From Karalla daura (lineage: Eukaryota > Chordata > Actinopteri > Chaetodontiformes > Leiognathidae), in the NCBI GenBank assembly GCA_029224185.1, contig CM055191.1, forward strand, positions 21,008,172-21,072,171: 64,000 nucleotides of DNA, read 5' to 3'. Below the pieces are notes generated by a model that was given only the letters and a program-made list of their open reading frames with translations, did no database searches and was not told the origin of the DNA. Every line of letters starts with the position of its first letter. The stretch's first letter is position 1. The translations under genes and the position numbers were made by a program. This document shows, piece by piece, positions 25,053-34,869 of this stretch.

Positions 25053-25478
25053 TGTGTCTGTGTCTGTGTCTGTGTCTGTGACACTTTAATGTGAAGTTTA
25101 ATGTGCATCGACAAGCCGGGACACATTCTCCTGTATCGGCTCCGGTCTGAAGCTTTCCCCACCCCTCTTCAACTCTGCACACACAGGGATTGACCAGATT
25201 TCGCTCCCCTTGTTCCCCCTCTCACTGATATGCCTTTGAAGAAGGCGTCTCGCGCCGCAGCCCCAGGAGCTTCAGGAAACTTGAAGAGCGTGCTCAGATT
25301 ATCGCCGAATTGGTCTCAGTTTGCGTAGCTTAATTTGTCTCCTCTCGATGAAGGCACAGTGCGAGGTTGTACACCGAACTGCTTTGATGGTGGTGGTGGT
25401 GGTGGGGGGTCATCAGCAACCACCCACTATCATCCTACGTTTCTCATGATCCAAAGTGAACCAAATTCTGACTTTCAG
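24378..25478 (+). other. fzd6: likely fzd6 5'UTR intron
   Basis: Bounded by gtaagt and ctgactttcag. It contains a (GT)n tract at 24431-24457, a CpG-rich part to about 24770, and the compound (GT)n-(TGTGTC)n repeat at 25003-25080. Confidence 0.45.
25003..25080. repeat. compound microsatellite (GT)n-(TGTGTC)n
   Basis: About 24 GT units followed by five hexamer units of TGTGTC type. Confidence 0.95.
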
Positions 25479-25704
25479 GCACGTGGGATCTTTGCGACCC
25501 GCAGGCAAATGTGGACCAGTGATGGGAAAGGCCTGCCCCCCTGCGCCGCCCTCCAGCTCCACTGAGATGACCCCAGGAGACGGGCAATGCGGGTGACAGC
25601 TTGAACCCGGGGATTTCAAAGTCCGGGGCCGAGATTTCCTCACACCGAGCCCAGAGGGAGAGACCCGTTTTGAAGTGGACACTAGAAAGCCGGCTGTGGC
25701 AGCC

Positions 25705-28700
25705 ATGGCGATGGGCGGATCGGCCTGGGCCTACCTGGCCCTGGTGTGGCTGGGCACCTGCAGGGCACACAGCCTCTTCACCTGCGAGCCCATCAGAGTG
25801 CACCGCTGCCTGGGGGTGCCCTACAACATGACCTTCTTCCCCAACATGATGGAGCACTACGACCAAGACGTCGCGGCCTCCAGCATGGAGGTGAGTCCCC
25901 CCCCCCCCCAACCCTTGACAGCTCACGTATCGGGTGTCTTATTCACAGCCTAGGAAACAGGCTCACGAGTCTGCTGAAACGCGCCGTAGGAGTCGTCGTT
26001 CCCACACACTCTGACTCGTCGTTCTGTTGTCAAGTGTTGACTTGTCGTCGGGTTTCTTAATCAGATTTTTAATTTAAAGCCTGGAACTCAACTGATGCGT
26101 CTCTCTCTAGGCAATCCCACAGTCCTCACCTGCCAACACCGGCATTTGTTCCAACACATTTATCGCCATATTCAATCTGTGCGAAAGCTCCAAAGGGTGT
26201 TCAAAGAATCTGAATACCTCTGGTTGAATGTTCTGCTTCAGTAGGATAGATAGATGCATGGTCTTTCAACATGTATCAGTCGTGCACACGGTTCACCAGC
26301 TTAACCAAAGTCTTTCATCATTCACGCACGTTCACACATTGATGACACCGCATCGGGGTTGGTTCGGGGTCCAGTGTGTGGCTCAAGGGTACCTTGTTAT
26401 TTGATGTCGGGGAAAACAAGGTTCACCGCGTGCGAGCGCTAACCGTTCGAAATGGCTTGTCAACAAGGGTAAGTGTAATCTTGAAGTAATGGCTCATTTC
26501 AATGCCATTATTGGACCTGTGCGTGTCTCCGCGCCAGGGTGTGTCAGGCTTCAGGCGCACATGTTGGAAGAGCAGTTGCCACCGTGTCGTTATGGGCACA
26601 CATGCACGCACACGCGCGTGAACATCTAGCGACTGCAGCTTCATCTCTTGTCATTGGGCATAGTCTCATGCGGCGTCCTCGGAGCGGGTCACCCCGAGCG
26701 TTCCCTGTTCGAAGGGACAGACGGCTTCGAATCTTGACTCAACGTTTGCGTGTGCGTGCGTGTGCGTGGGGGTGCTCTCACTGGAAACTGGGGGAACTAG
26801 CAGCACCGCATCAGGCTGTGGTTCAGCTCCAGTCGAGTTCTGATACGCGCTGAAGGCCGATGGAACTTGATAACGCTGAACCCATTTGATGATACTGATT
26901 CGATAACCAGGTCTCTCCGGTGGAAAGCGCGGCCGGGGTGTGATCGCGGCGACCTTTGACCCGCGGGCGCACGAATCTAACCCGTTCGCCTTTGAGCTCG
27001 GGCGACCGAAATCCGAAGCGACGCCCTCGGGGAGGGAGGGAGGGGGGGGCTTGGATGCCGTATTACGTCAGCAGTGTCGAGTGTGACGGGCGGACAAAGG
27101 CACAAAGGCTCCGCTTCAAAGACGGATGGAAAGAGGCGGAAAACTGAGCAGAGGGCGCTTGGGTTGCGACGCCTTCTCCCGCAGACCGGCCGTGGTCTCT
27201 GCCTCTCTCCCCGGGAGCCAACCGCCGTCCCGTCGTGGCCCTCTCCTGGCTTTCCCAAAGGGCCCGGGGCCCGGGGTTCGGGTTACGCGCGTGGGGTGTC
27301 GTAGAGCGCGGCGTCTTTTGTGCGGAATGCGTCGAGAGGCATCGGGCTTGAAGGCGCAGGCCTTTCATTTCACGGCGGACTACTTGGCCACGGGCGACGT
27401 CCTTGACTTTGCAGAGGGGGGGGGGGGGGGGGGGGCTTTTGATTACTGTAGGAAAAGGGGAGGGACACACCCAGTCTCAGACAAAGCCCGGCCTGCATAC
27501 CACAATGACTACACTCTCTCTCTCTCGCTCGCTCTCTCCCTGTTAATCACTCACTCATTTCCCCCGCTGTGCTGGAGTCTCACCTCCACAGGCCTGTCTC
27601 CCAGGTGACAGACTTTCACTCTCCGGCCTGGGCTCGGCAGCACAGGCTATACATGACTGGTTTGAAGTGATTTGTCGCAAAGCCCCCCCCCCCCCCCCGA
27701 CGCTGTAATCAGCCGCAGTTCTGCTCCGCCGTGAGCCTCCGTCCGGCCTGCAGTATTTTCCGTGAGGAGGGATAACCTCTTTCCGCCCTCTCGGTCCCAG
27801 ATTCCACCCCCTCCAACCCCCCCCCCCCCCACCCTCCCACCCTCCTTTGCCAGCTTTTTGAAGCAGTTTGAAGTCTGTAAAACACAAAGAGAATGGAAAG
27901 GCTAATTGACATACTGTAACAGGCCGCAGGGCACTCGAGGGTCTCGAAAAGTTCGAAAAGTGATTTTCTTGCTCTTTTTTTTCTCCCCCCCACCCCTCCA
28001 AATCATTTAATCCTTGCGGTACTTTTCGCCAAAATTCTCGCCCGGGATTTCTTAACCTTTTTCAAGAGCAAATCAGCTCGACCGGGCCTGCGCTGATCCC
28101 GGTGGAAGGCTTCTGAAACGAGGGCAGTTTTTTTTTTTTTTTTACAGTAACTCCGCTGTAAAGCAAATAAGGCTGGGGTTGTTGAGCAACGGGGCGGCTC
28201 GCTGGGCCCGAGCCCCGAGACCTCCACGGGAGGGAAACAAGGACGCTCACTGTCAAGAGGGGGGCAAGGCCGAGCCCCAGAGACGTGGGCCTGCAGCCAG
28301 ACTGGATTTCAGGAAAACAAGGAGAGAGAGGGGGGGGGCTCGCTGAATACCGGCCTGTGTCGGACTGTGTGTGTGTGCGTATATACCTATATGCCTGTGT
28401 TTTGTGTACGAACGGAAGAGGTGTAGACTTACAGAAGTCTGTCCGACGGGCCAGAAAGTTTCAGAAAGATGATCCGATGTCGTTTCGCCGGCAGCGCCTC
28501 CCTCGTGTAAGCCGCGGACGACACTAATGCTGCGGATCATGTGCGGCCCGACCTGTCAACAGCTCGCCGCATTCCAGCCTCCCCGGCCTGGCGTTGCGCG
28601 TTTCCAAACATCCGCACGATCATTTCCTGCCACCTTTACCCCCACCCCGCCTCGCCCAGACCTCAAGCCTTTGACCGGGACTGGGAGAAATGGGCTGGTT

Positions 28701-31700
28701 CCTGCCCGGTGAATGGGCCTCTTTGTGTGGAGCTGCAGATCACAACAGAGCAACAAAATCAAGTTAATACTCTCTGTAGGCCACCGGGTCCCTCCGTCTC
28801 TGATTTGTGGCCCCTCGTGCGCAAGCAGAGCTGACCTGCGAGCCATCATCACTGCTCCTGTGAATCTAGGGATTAGTCCAGCCGGTTCAACCCCCCGAGT
28901 ATGATTTAATTTCCTTCATTTCTAGCCCGACAGGCCTAAAGAGGTGTAATGAGGTTTCATCAAAGAGGGCAAAGATGGGGATTTATCTCAGGAAATAAAC
29001 AAGCATGAATGCGGATTGCTGGCTTTGCCTCTCCTTTCATTATCTTGCAGTGGCTCGCTCCCATGTCAGACCCTGGCTCCAATCCAGTGGCGTATTCTTC
29101 ATAGCTGGGCTGCTATAAAAGTCTGAGGGGAAAGGGCAAAACGCTGCCTTTCCTTCTCACTCATTTAGTTTTCCAGCAATGGGTTGCATCATCAAAGGTA
29201 TTTTTGTGATCCTGCAGAGCGCCGCGGTCGGCTCGAAACGGTTAAGTGTTGTTTGGAAACCGACATTTAAAACCACAGACGTTTCCACAGAAACGTTAGA
29301 CCCGAACACCCCCCCCCCCACCCCACCGACAGTGTTTACAGAGCACGGCTCATAACCTCTCCCCCTGACAAAGTCGATATAATGCAGCTTTTCTCCTTTT
29401 ATCCTTTCTTTCTCTTTGCACCCCCCCCTCCCCCCCTAACCCTAACCCCCCCCCCCCCCCCCCCCCAGCCGTTCATGCCGCTGGTGAACCTGCGGTGCTC
29501 CCCGGACGTCCACCACTTCCTGTGCCAGGCCTTCATCCCGGAGTGCGGCGAGGGCAACAGGGTGGTGCGCCCGTGCAGGGAGCGCTGCGAGACCGTCCTG
29601 GCCGACTGCGAGGAGAACATCCGCATCTTCGGCGTCGCCTGGCCGCCCGAGCTGCAGTGCGACAGGTAGGCCGGGGGGCCATCGTTCCGCGGTCACCCCA
29701 GTTCCGTGATCACCCCAGTAAACCCCACCCCAACCCCCCGACTTCCCTCTCCGTCAGGTTGGAGCCGTGCGGCTTCCCTCACGGCGCCACTCCCCCCGCC
29801 ACCACCCAGATGAGCTTGTCCTCGCCCAAGCGCGACCTGGGCTTCTGGTGCCCTCTGCAGCTGAAGAGCAAGCCGGGCCACGGCGCCGCCTTCCTGGGGG
29901 CGCGGGACTGCGCGCCGCCCTGCGCCCACATGTACTTCCGGCCGCACGACGTGGAGTTCGCCAGGAGCTTCGTCGGCGTGTGCTCCGCCATCTGCCTGGC
30001 GGCCACGCTCTTCACCTTCCTCACGTTCCTCATCGACGTGAAGCGCTTCCGCTACCCGGAGCGGCCCATCATCTTCTACGCCGTGTGCTACAGCTTCGTC
30101 TCGCTCATCTACTTCATGGGCTTCCTGCTGGGCAACGCGGCGGCCTGCACCAAGTCGGAGCACCCGCTGGCCGAGCCCACGGTGGTGCTGGGCTCCCAGA
30201 GCAAGGCCTGCACGCTGCTCTTCATGCTGCTCTACTTCTTCTCCATCGCCGGCCTCGTCTGGTGGGTCATACTCACCATCACCTGGTTCCTGGCGGCCGG
30301 GCCCAAGTGGAGCTGCGAGGCCATAGAGAAGAAAGCGGTACGGTTTGGGAAGGGGAACGTTACTCTGGTGGGGGTGTCGTCGTTGTCACTGCCCCTCTCT
30401 CTCTGTTCACCCTGGGCCGGTCCAGTAAAATCAAGTAGTGTCACAGGTAGATGCGTGCAACAGAGTGTTAAAGCCACATTAAAAACAGTCATAAAGTATA
30501 AAGTAAGTCGAAAATTAGGAGAATAAAGTCGTAGGTTAGTCATAATGGAACGCCAGAGAGTCATAATATTACGAGAATGAAGTCGTACTTCAAACAGAAG
30601 TCGGTCGTTCAATGTTTATCAAACAGTTCAGTTTGAACTGTTCAGTTTGATAAACGTTTAAAGTGTAGTCTACATCAACCTCACCTGCTCACCCTTTTTA
30701 AGTACAACTCATTCTCGGAGTATGGTGACTTTTTGTCTCCTAATATTATGACTTTAATCTCATAAATCTACGGCTTTATTCTCATAATTTATGACTTAGT
30801 TCTCATAATGAATGACTTCTCAAAGTTAGGTTTTTTTTTTCTTAATACTCCATCGCAAGATACAGATTTATAAAATATTATGTAAAATATTGCATGCCTA
30901 AGCTAAGACGGGTTTAAAAACAAAAACAAAACAAAAAGAGACTGAAAGAATGAAACGGTGTTTGTGAGTGACGCCGAGTGACGTCCTCTGGTTGCAGGTG
31001 TGGTTCCACACGGCGGCCTGGGGCATCCCCGGGGCCCTCACCGTCATGCTGCTGGCCCTGAACAAGGTGGAGGGGGACAGCATGAGCGGCGTGTGCTTCG
31101 TGGGCCTCTACGACCTGGACGCGCTGCGCTACTTCGTGCTGGCGCCGCTCTGCGTGGGCGTGGCGGTGGGCCTCTTCCTCATCCTGGCCGGCATCGTGTC
31201 CCTCAACAACGTGCGGCAGGTCATCCAGCACGACGAGCGCAACCAGGGGAAGCTCAAGAAGTTCATGATCCGCATCGGCGTGTTCAGCTGCCTCTACCTG
31301 GCGCCGCTGGTCACCCTGCTGGCCTGCTACGTCTACGAGCAGAGCCACCGCGCCGCCTGGGAGAACACCTGGATCAACGACCGCTGCCAGGACTACAGCA
31401 TCCCCTGCTCGCACAAGGTTGCCCCCGCCGTCTCCACACTCACCCTGGTCCGGAAAGGTCTAGAAGTCGGGCTCGGATCTAGTCGGTACATTCGAGACAG
31501 ATGTTCCAGGCACACACGGGGAGAACGGCTGTTTGCGGAGGGAGTTTTACTGGGAGGAGGCCGGGAAAATAATGACACAACACGTCAACAATGCCCTGTG
31601 AGACATCTGACCTAGAAAAGCGTTTTTTTTTTTGGTTTTTTTTCCATAAACGGCTCTTACTCAAAATGTCTCCAAAGCAAATGCCACGATTTCCTGACAA

Positions 31701-32933
31701 ACACACACACACACCTAGTTACGTTTAAAATTGGACGACAATGGAGCCAGGGCCGGTCTGTAAATGTGCATGCTGAAAGAGGCGAGAAAAAAAGGAAAAG
31801 GCTCGCCAAAATACACTGTGTGGGGAATCTACAGTACATACAGTTGGGGTTACTATGTTTCATCTTTTAATATGAGCTAGCTTGTGTTGTACGCTGAGCT
31901 ATTACAAGGAGAAAAAAAAACCCCTACAAAGTGGAAAAACGGCCAGCTCAGCCAATTGGTGAATGTGTGTATCTTTGTGCTGAGAGTTCACAAGTTCAGT
32001 CAGTCACCACAGTCTGAATCACAGGGGTTTGGTAATGGCCGGCGTGTGTTTGTCTCAGGCGACGGAGCTGGAGCGGCCCGACCTCTCCCTGTTCCTGGTG
32101 AAATACCTGATGACGCTGGTGGTGGGAATATCCGCGGTGTTCTGGGTCAGCAGCAAGAAGACCTGCTCCGAGTGGGCCTACTTCTTCAACAGGACCCGCA
32201 AGAGAGAGTAAGACCCCCAGCTCGGGTCCCGGCTCCTGTCTTAAGTTGGGTTTCTGTCACAGTGCGCCCACCCTCCTGTGTCCCCCTGTCCCCCCTCAGT
32301 CCCATCAGCGAGAGCCGCCGCGTGCTGCAGGAGTCCTGCGAGTTCTTCCTCAAGCACAACAGCCGCGTCCAGCACAAGAAGACGCACTACAAGCCCGGCT
32401 CGCACAAGCTCAAGGTCATCTCCAAGTCCATGGGCACCAGCACCGGCGCCGCCATCGCCGTCTCCACCGCCACCATAGGCAACGCCGGCCACCAGGACGC
32501 CCACCTGCACAGCTCCGTGTCCGAGGCCTCGGCCAGGGAGCCGCTGGACAGGGGCGCCTCCGGCCGGGGCTCCCGCCGGGGGGACAGGGCGGAGCGGGAG
32601 GCGGGCGAGAGACGCAGCAGCAAAGGGGGCAGCTCCAGCAGGATCAGCAGCCGCTCGGAGAGCATGCCCCGGGTGGCCGACGGCAGGTCAGTACGTGACG
32701 CCCTAGACCTTTCCCTGCTCCTGGCTAGCGGCCCTCTTAACGTGCTCCCCTGTCCTGGCTGCTCCAGGGGCACCCCGAGGAGCGAGCTGTCCGAGGCCCG
32801 GCAGGCCCCCAGCGGGCTGCAGCACCCAGCTTTAAACCCGTCGCTCAGCGGCAGCGTCCGGAACTCCAGCCAGCAGCTGGTGCACCGGGCGCCAGAGGAG
32901 AGCAAGGAGGCAAAGAAGGACGGCGGCTGCTGA
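25705..32933 (+). CDS. fzd6: Frizzled-6 Wnt receptor, complete
   Basis: Seven coding exons: 25705-25890, 29469-29665, 29758-30337, 30998-31417, 32059-32207, 32300-32686, 32768-32933. Total 2085 nt, 694 residues; human FZD6 is 706. The start ATG at 25705 has a good context (gccATGG). A signal peptide at about 1-21 is followed by HSLFTCEPI, the start of the cysteine-rich Wnt-binding domain (about 22-130; YNMTFFPN, FLCQAFIPEC, CRERCETVLADC). Seven membrane segments follow, from about residue 200 (TM1 SAICLAATLFTFLTFLI) to TM7 (LMTLVVGISAVFWV). The Dishevelled-binding KTxxxW motif is KTCSEW at about 495-500. The long cytoplasmic tail has conserved PISESRRVLQESCEFFLKH and a Ser/Arg-rich part. FZD6 acts at the plasma membrane, mainly in planar cell polarity. 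The tail ends GGC, without a PDZ ligand, as expected for FZD6. Unusual points: a C21 acceptor tract before exon 2 and a weak donor (AAG|gttgcc) after exon 4. Confidence 0.97.
25891..29468 (+). other. fzd6: fzd6 intron with many G/C homopolymers
   Basis: 3.6 kb intron inside the cysteine-rich-domain coding region. It contains G20 at 27416-27435, C16 at 27683-27698, C14 at 27817-27830 and C21 at 29446-29466, plus a CpG-rich part at 26900-27320. No other gene was recognised. Confidence 0.85.
29446..29466 (+). repeat. fzd6: C21 homopolymer forming a splice-acceptor pyrimidine tract
   Basis: 21 consecutive C, followed at once by AG and then the second coding exon of fzd6 at 29469. Immediately upstream are two CCCTAA units. 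Confidence 0.97.
30338..30997 (+). other. fzd6: fzd6 intron containing a fold-back repeat
   Basis: Short intron within the transmembrane region. Its central part (about 30470-30825) has inverted arms of the teleost GAATAAAGTCGTA/TAATATTATGAC type around a palindrome. Confidence 0.8.
30470..30825. mobile_element. fold-back / inverted-repeat element
   Basis: The left arm has GAATAAAGTCGTA and AGTCATAATATTACGAGAA. The right arm has the opposite-sense pieces TAATATTATGACTTTAATC and CGGCTTTATTCTCATAA. At the centre, GTTTATCAAAC (about 30615) pairs exactly with GTTTGATAAAC (about 30645), and CAGTTCA pairs with TGAACTG inside it. This looks like a non-autonomous element or an expanded simple repeat. 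No coding sequence. Confidence 0.6.
31418..32058 (+). other. fzd6: fzd6 intron 4
   Basis: AT-rich intron between the extracellular-loop-3 exon and the TM7 exon. The donor is gttgcc and the acceptor is tgtttgtctcag. Nothing else was recognised. Confidence 0.85.
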
Positions 32934-33878
32934 GGCGCCCCCTCCGTCCGCCCCGGGCCAGCATGGAGCCGCAGCAGTGCCTTAGGTTGAGCCTGGACTG
33001 GTCGCACCATAGTGTGCGACTGCTCACTGCTAGCTAGAGTGTCATGTCCGCTCTTTGAAACGCGCCTTCAGAATCTGTGGCCTCCACAGTGTTGCACCTA
33101 TTCACCTACCAATGATCATTTGATTTCTGTTTTATTTTTAAACTTTTAGTCACATGGGTTCTCCTGTTTCGTAGCTCTTTAGCACAGTTATGTAGAATAC
33201 CCACTATTAAGGAAAGGCAATATGTGTGTGTAAATAGGTGTGTAAGAAATGAAGTCTCTCACTGGACCAGTCACTACACTGAGCGTCACGTCGAGGCCGG
33301 TCATGGGTTTTGCCAGACATGCAACTTTTAAGACGTCGTCCTGTGGTAAACTTGTTTTTGAGTGTTTCTTTGTTCTTTGTTTCCTGGAAACAACGGTTTG
33401 TCCTCAAACCTCATCTTGTAACTCTAGTAATGCTACTTTACGGCGTCCTTTGGAGAGAAAAAAAAAAGGCCCGCTCTTAAACTTGATCTAGTTAAATGAT
33501 TTTTTTCTCCTTTTTTTTTTATATATATATTTGTCTCCGAAGCATCCTGTGAGTTTGGATAAAGTGTAGCTTTACAGTTCTTGGCGAGAATGTGCCTTCC
33601 GTGCTGTGACCCCCTTCCCTTGTGTTCAAAGAGCCTGCAGACGCTGTGCAGGTGTGACCTCTGCCTGGGCGCGCTGATGAAAATTCACTTTTTCAAGTCG
33701 AGGGGGAAATCGCATCAAAGAGGCATTGCACTATTTGCCATTAGAAGCACAAACCACTAGTTATTGAGTATATATAGAGACAGACTGCTTGCTTCAGGGC
33801 TTATTTATGATGTATGGACTACAGACCATATATTGCCTTCTGAGTTCTTCCAGAACTGCTTCTCATGCTGTACTATGT

Positions 33879-33950
33879 ATTTCCTTACAAACGTTAGAAT
33901 TGGGAGGAAAGGACATTTCCTTACAAATGTTAGAATTGGGAGGAAAGGAC
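33879..33950 (+). repeat. fzd6: 36-bp tandem duplication in the fzd6 3'UTR
   Basis: Two adjacent copies (33879-33914 and 33915-33950), each beginning ATTTCCTTACAAA and ending GGGAGGAAAGGAC. They differ at one base (C against T). Confidence 0.97.
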
Positions 33951-34153
33951 AATTCCAGTAATTCTTAAAAAAAAAAAAAACAAGAAAAAGGGAACTTGTT
34001 TATTTTCACTGTTGCATGTGGACGGGGGTCTTACTGGTGTAAGATGTACCTAGACTCAACGTAGTCTACGAGACGACCTGTGCTTAACTTTTGTAAGCTG
34101 TTTTTTTTTATGTAGCCCATCTTGTCAGTGGAATTTTGTATTTTGACAATTTG

Positions 34154-34159
34154 AATAAA
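34154..34159 (+). terminator. fzd6: fzd6 polyadenylation signal AATAAA
   Basis: AATAAA in a T- and A-rich stretch, 1.2 kb past the fzd6 stop and only about 236 bases before the cthrc1 start codon. Confidence 0.75.
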
Positions 34160-34395
34160 AAATATCATTGGATTAAGGACAAAAAAACAGTTTGTCGGCG
34201 CTTGGAATATGGTGATGAGGGCAGCGTTGCACCACGTTGGCCACCGCAGGGACGTTCTCCCGCAGCTTTTTACTGCGAGATGACTGGCTCCTTCCTCCCT
34301 GTCGTCCTGCCTCCTCCCGGCTCCTCCGTGGCCTCACACACACACTCACACACTCACACATCTCTCAGAGGGAACGCACACCCGTGTGCTGAAGC
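34160..34395 (+). promoter_or_regulatory. cthrc1: cthrc1 promoter/5'UTR in a very short gap after fzd6
   Basis: The whole cthrc1 promoter and leader, or at least its proximal part, must lie here or overlap the fzd6 3'UTR. The stretch is moderately GC-rich, with a short (ACACTC)-type run at 34339-34357. No TATA box was recognised. Confidence 0.45.
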
Positions 34396-34835
34396 ATGGC
34401 TCCTCTCGCCGGCCGCCTGCTGCTCCTCGTCTGCCTGGCCGTACCCCTGTACGGCGTAGAAAAGGTGAGAAGCAGGGGATACCGAAAGGATCCTGACGCC
34501 GACAAGGTAAGAGAGAGTCCGACCTCTCCTCAAACTGATTTCCTCAAACTGGCTTCTCGTGGAGGCACGAGAAAAAAAGATCTAAAAAAAGAAAAGATCC
34601 ATCCGTGCTCCGGTGTCACTTTCCGGCGTCTGCGTCGTACTTTGACGCACTGACGCGCGCATGTTGCGCCCGTTAAGATCGGCGCCTTTTGTTCCCATCG
34701 CGGGGCGTAAAAAAGAGTGAGAGAGAGAAAGAGGAGCGCCGATTCATCCGCAGAGCACGGAGAGTAGTGTGGCCGCCGCACCAGAATTACCTGGTCCCCT
34801 TGAGAAAAAGCTGCTTTCTTTCGGGGCTTTTTTAA

Positions 34836-34869
<34 letters not shown>

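Larger units (their letters stand above)
32934..34180 (+). other. fzd6: fzd6 3' untranslated region
   Basis: Runs from the TGA at 32931-32933 to shortly after the polyadenylation signal at 34154. It has T-rich stretches, ATTTA-like pieces and a perfect-but-one tandem duplication of 36 bases at 33879-33950. Confidence 0.75.

Noticed and set aside
29425..29450. Interstitial telomere
   Set aside because: Only two CCCTAA units inside a C-rich pyrimidine tract. Too short to call a telomeric array, so kept only as a remark on the acceptor.
29693..30163. 156-codon minus-strand frame over fzd6
   Set aside because: Antisense shadow of the fzd6 exon at 29758-30337, caused by the same GC3 bias.
31977..32058. 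Extended fzd6 exon reading through from an ATG at 32029
   Set aside because: The acceptor tgtttgtctcag at 32058 and the in-frame join CSHK-ATELERPD fit the receptor. The upstream codons are intron.
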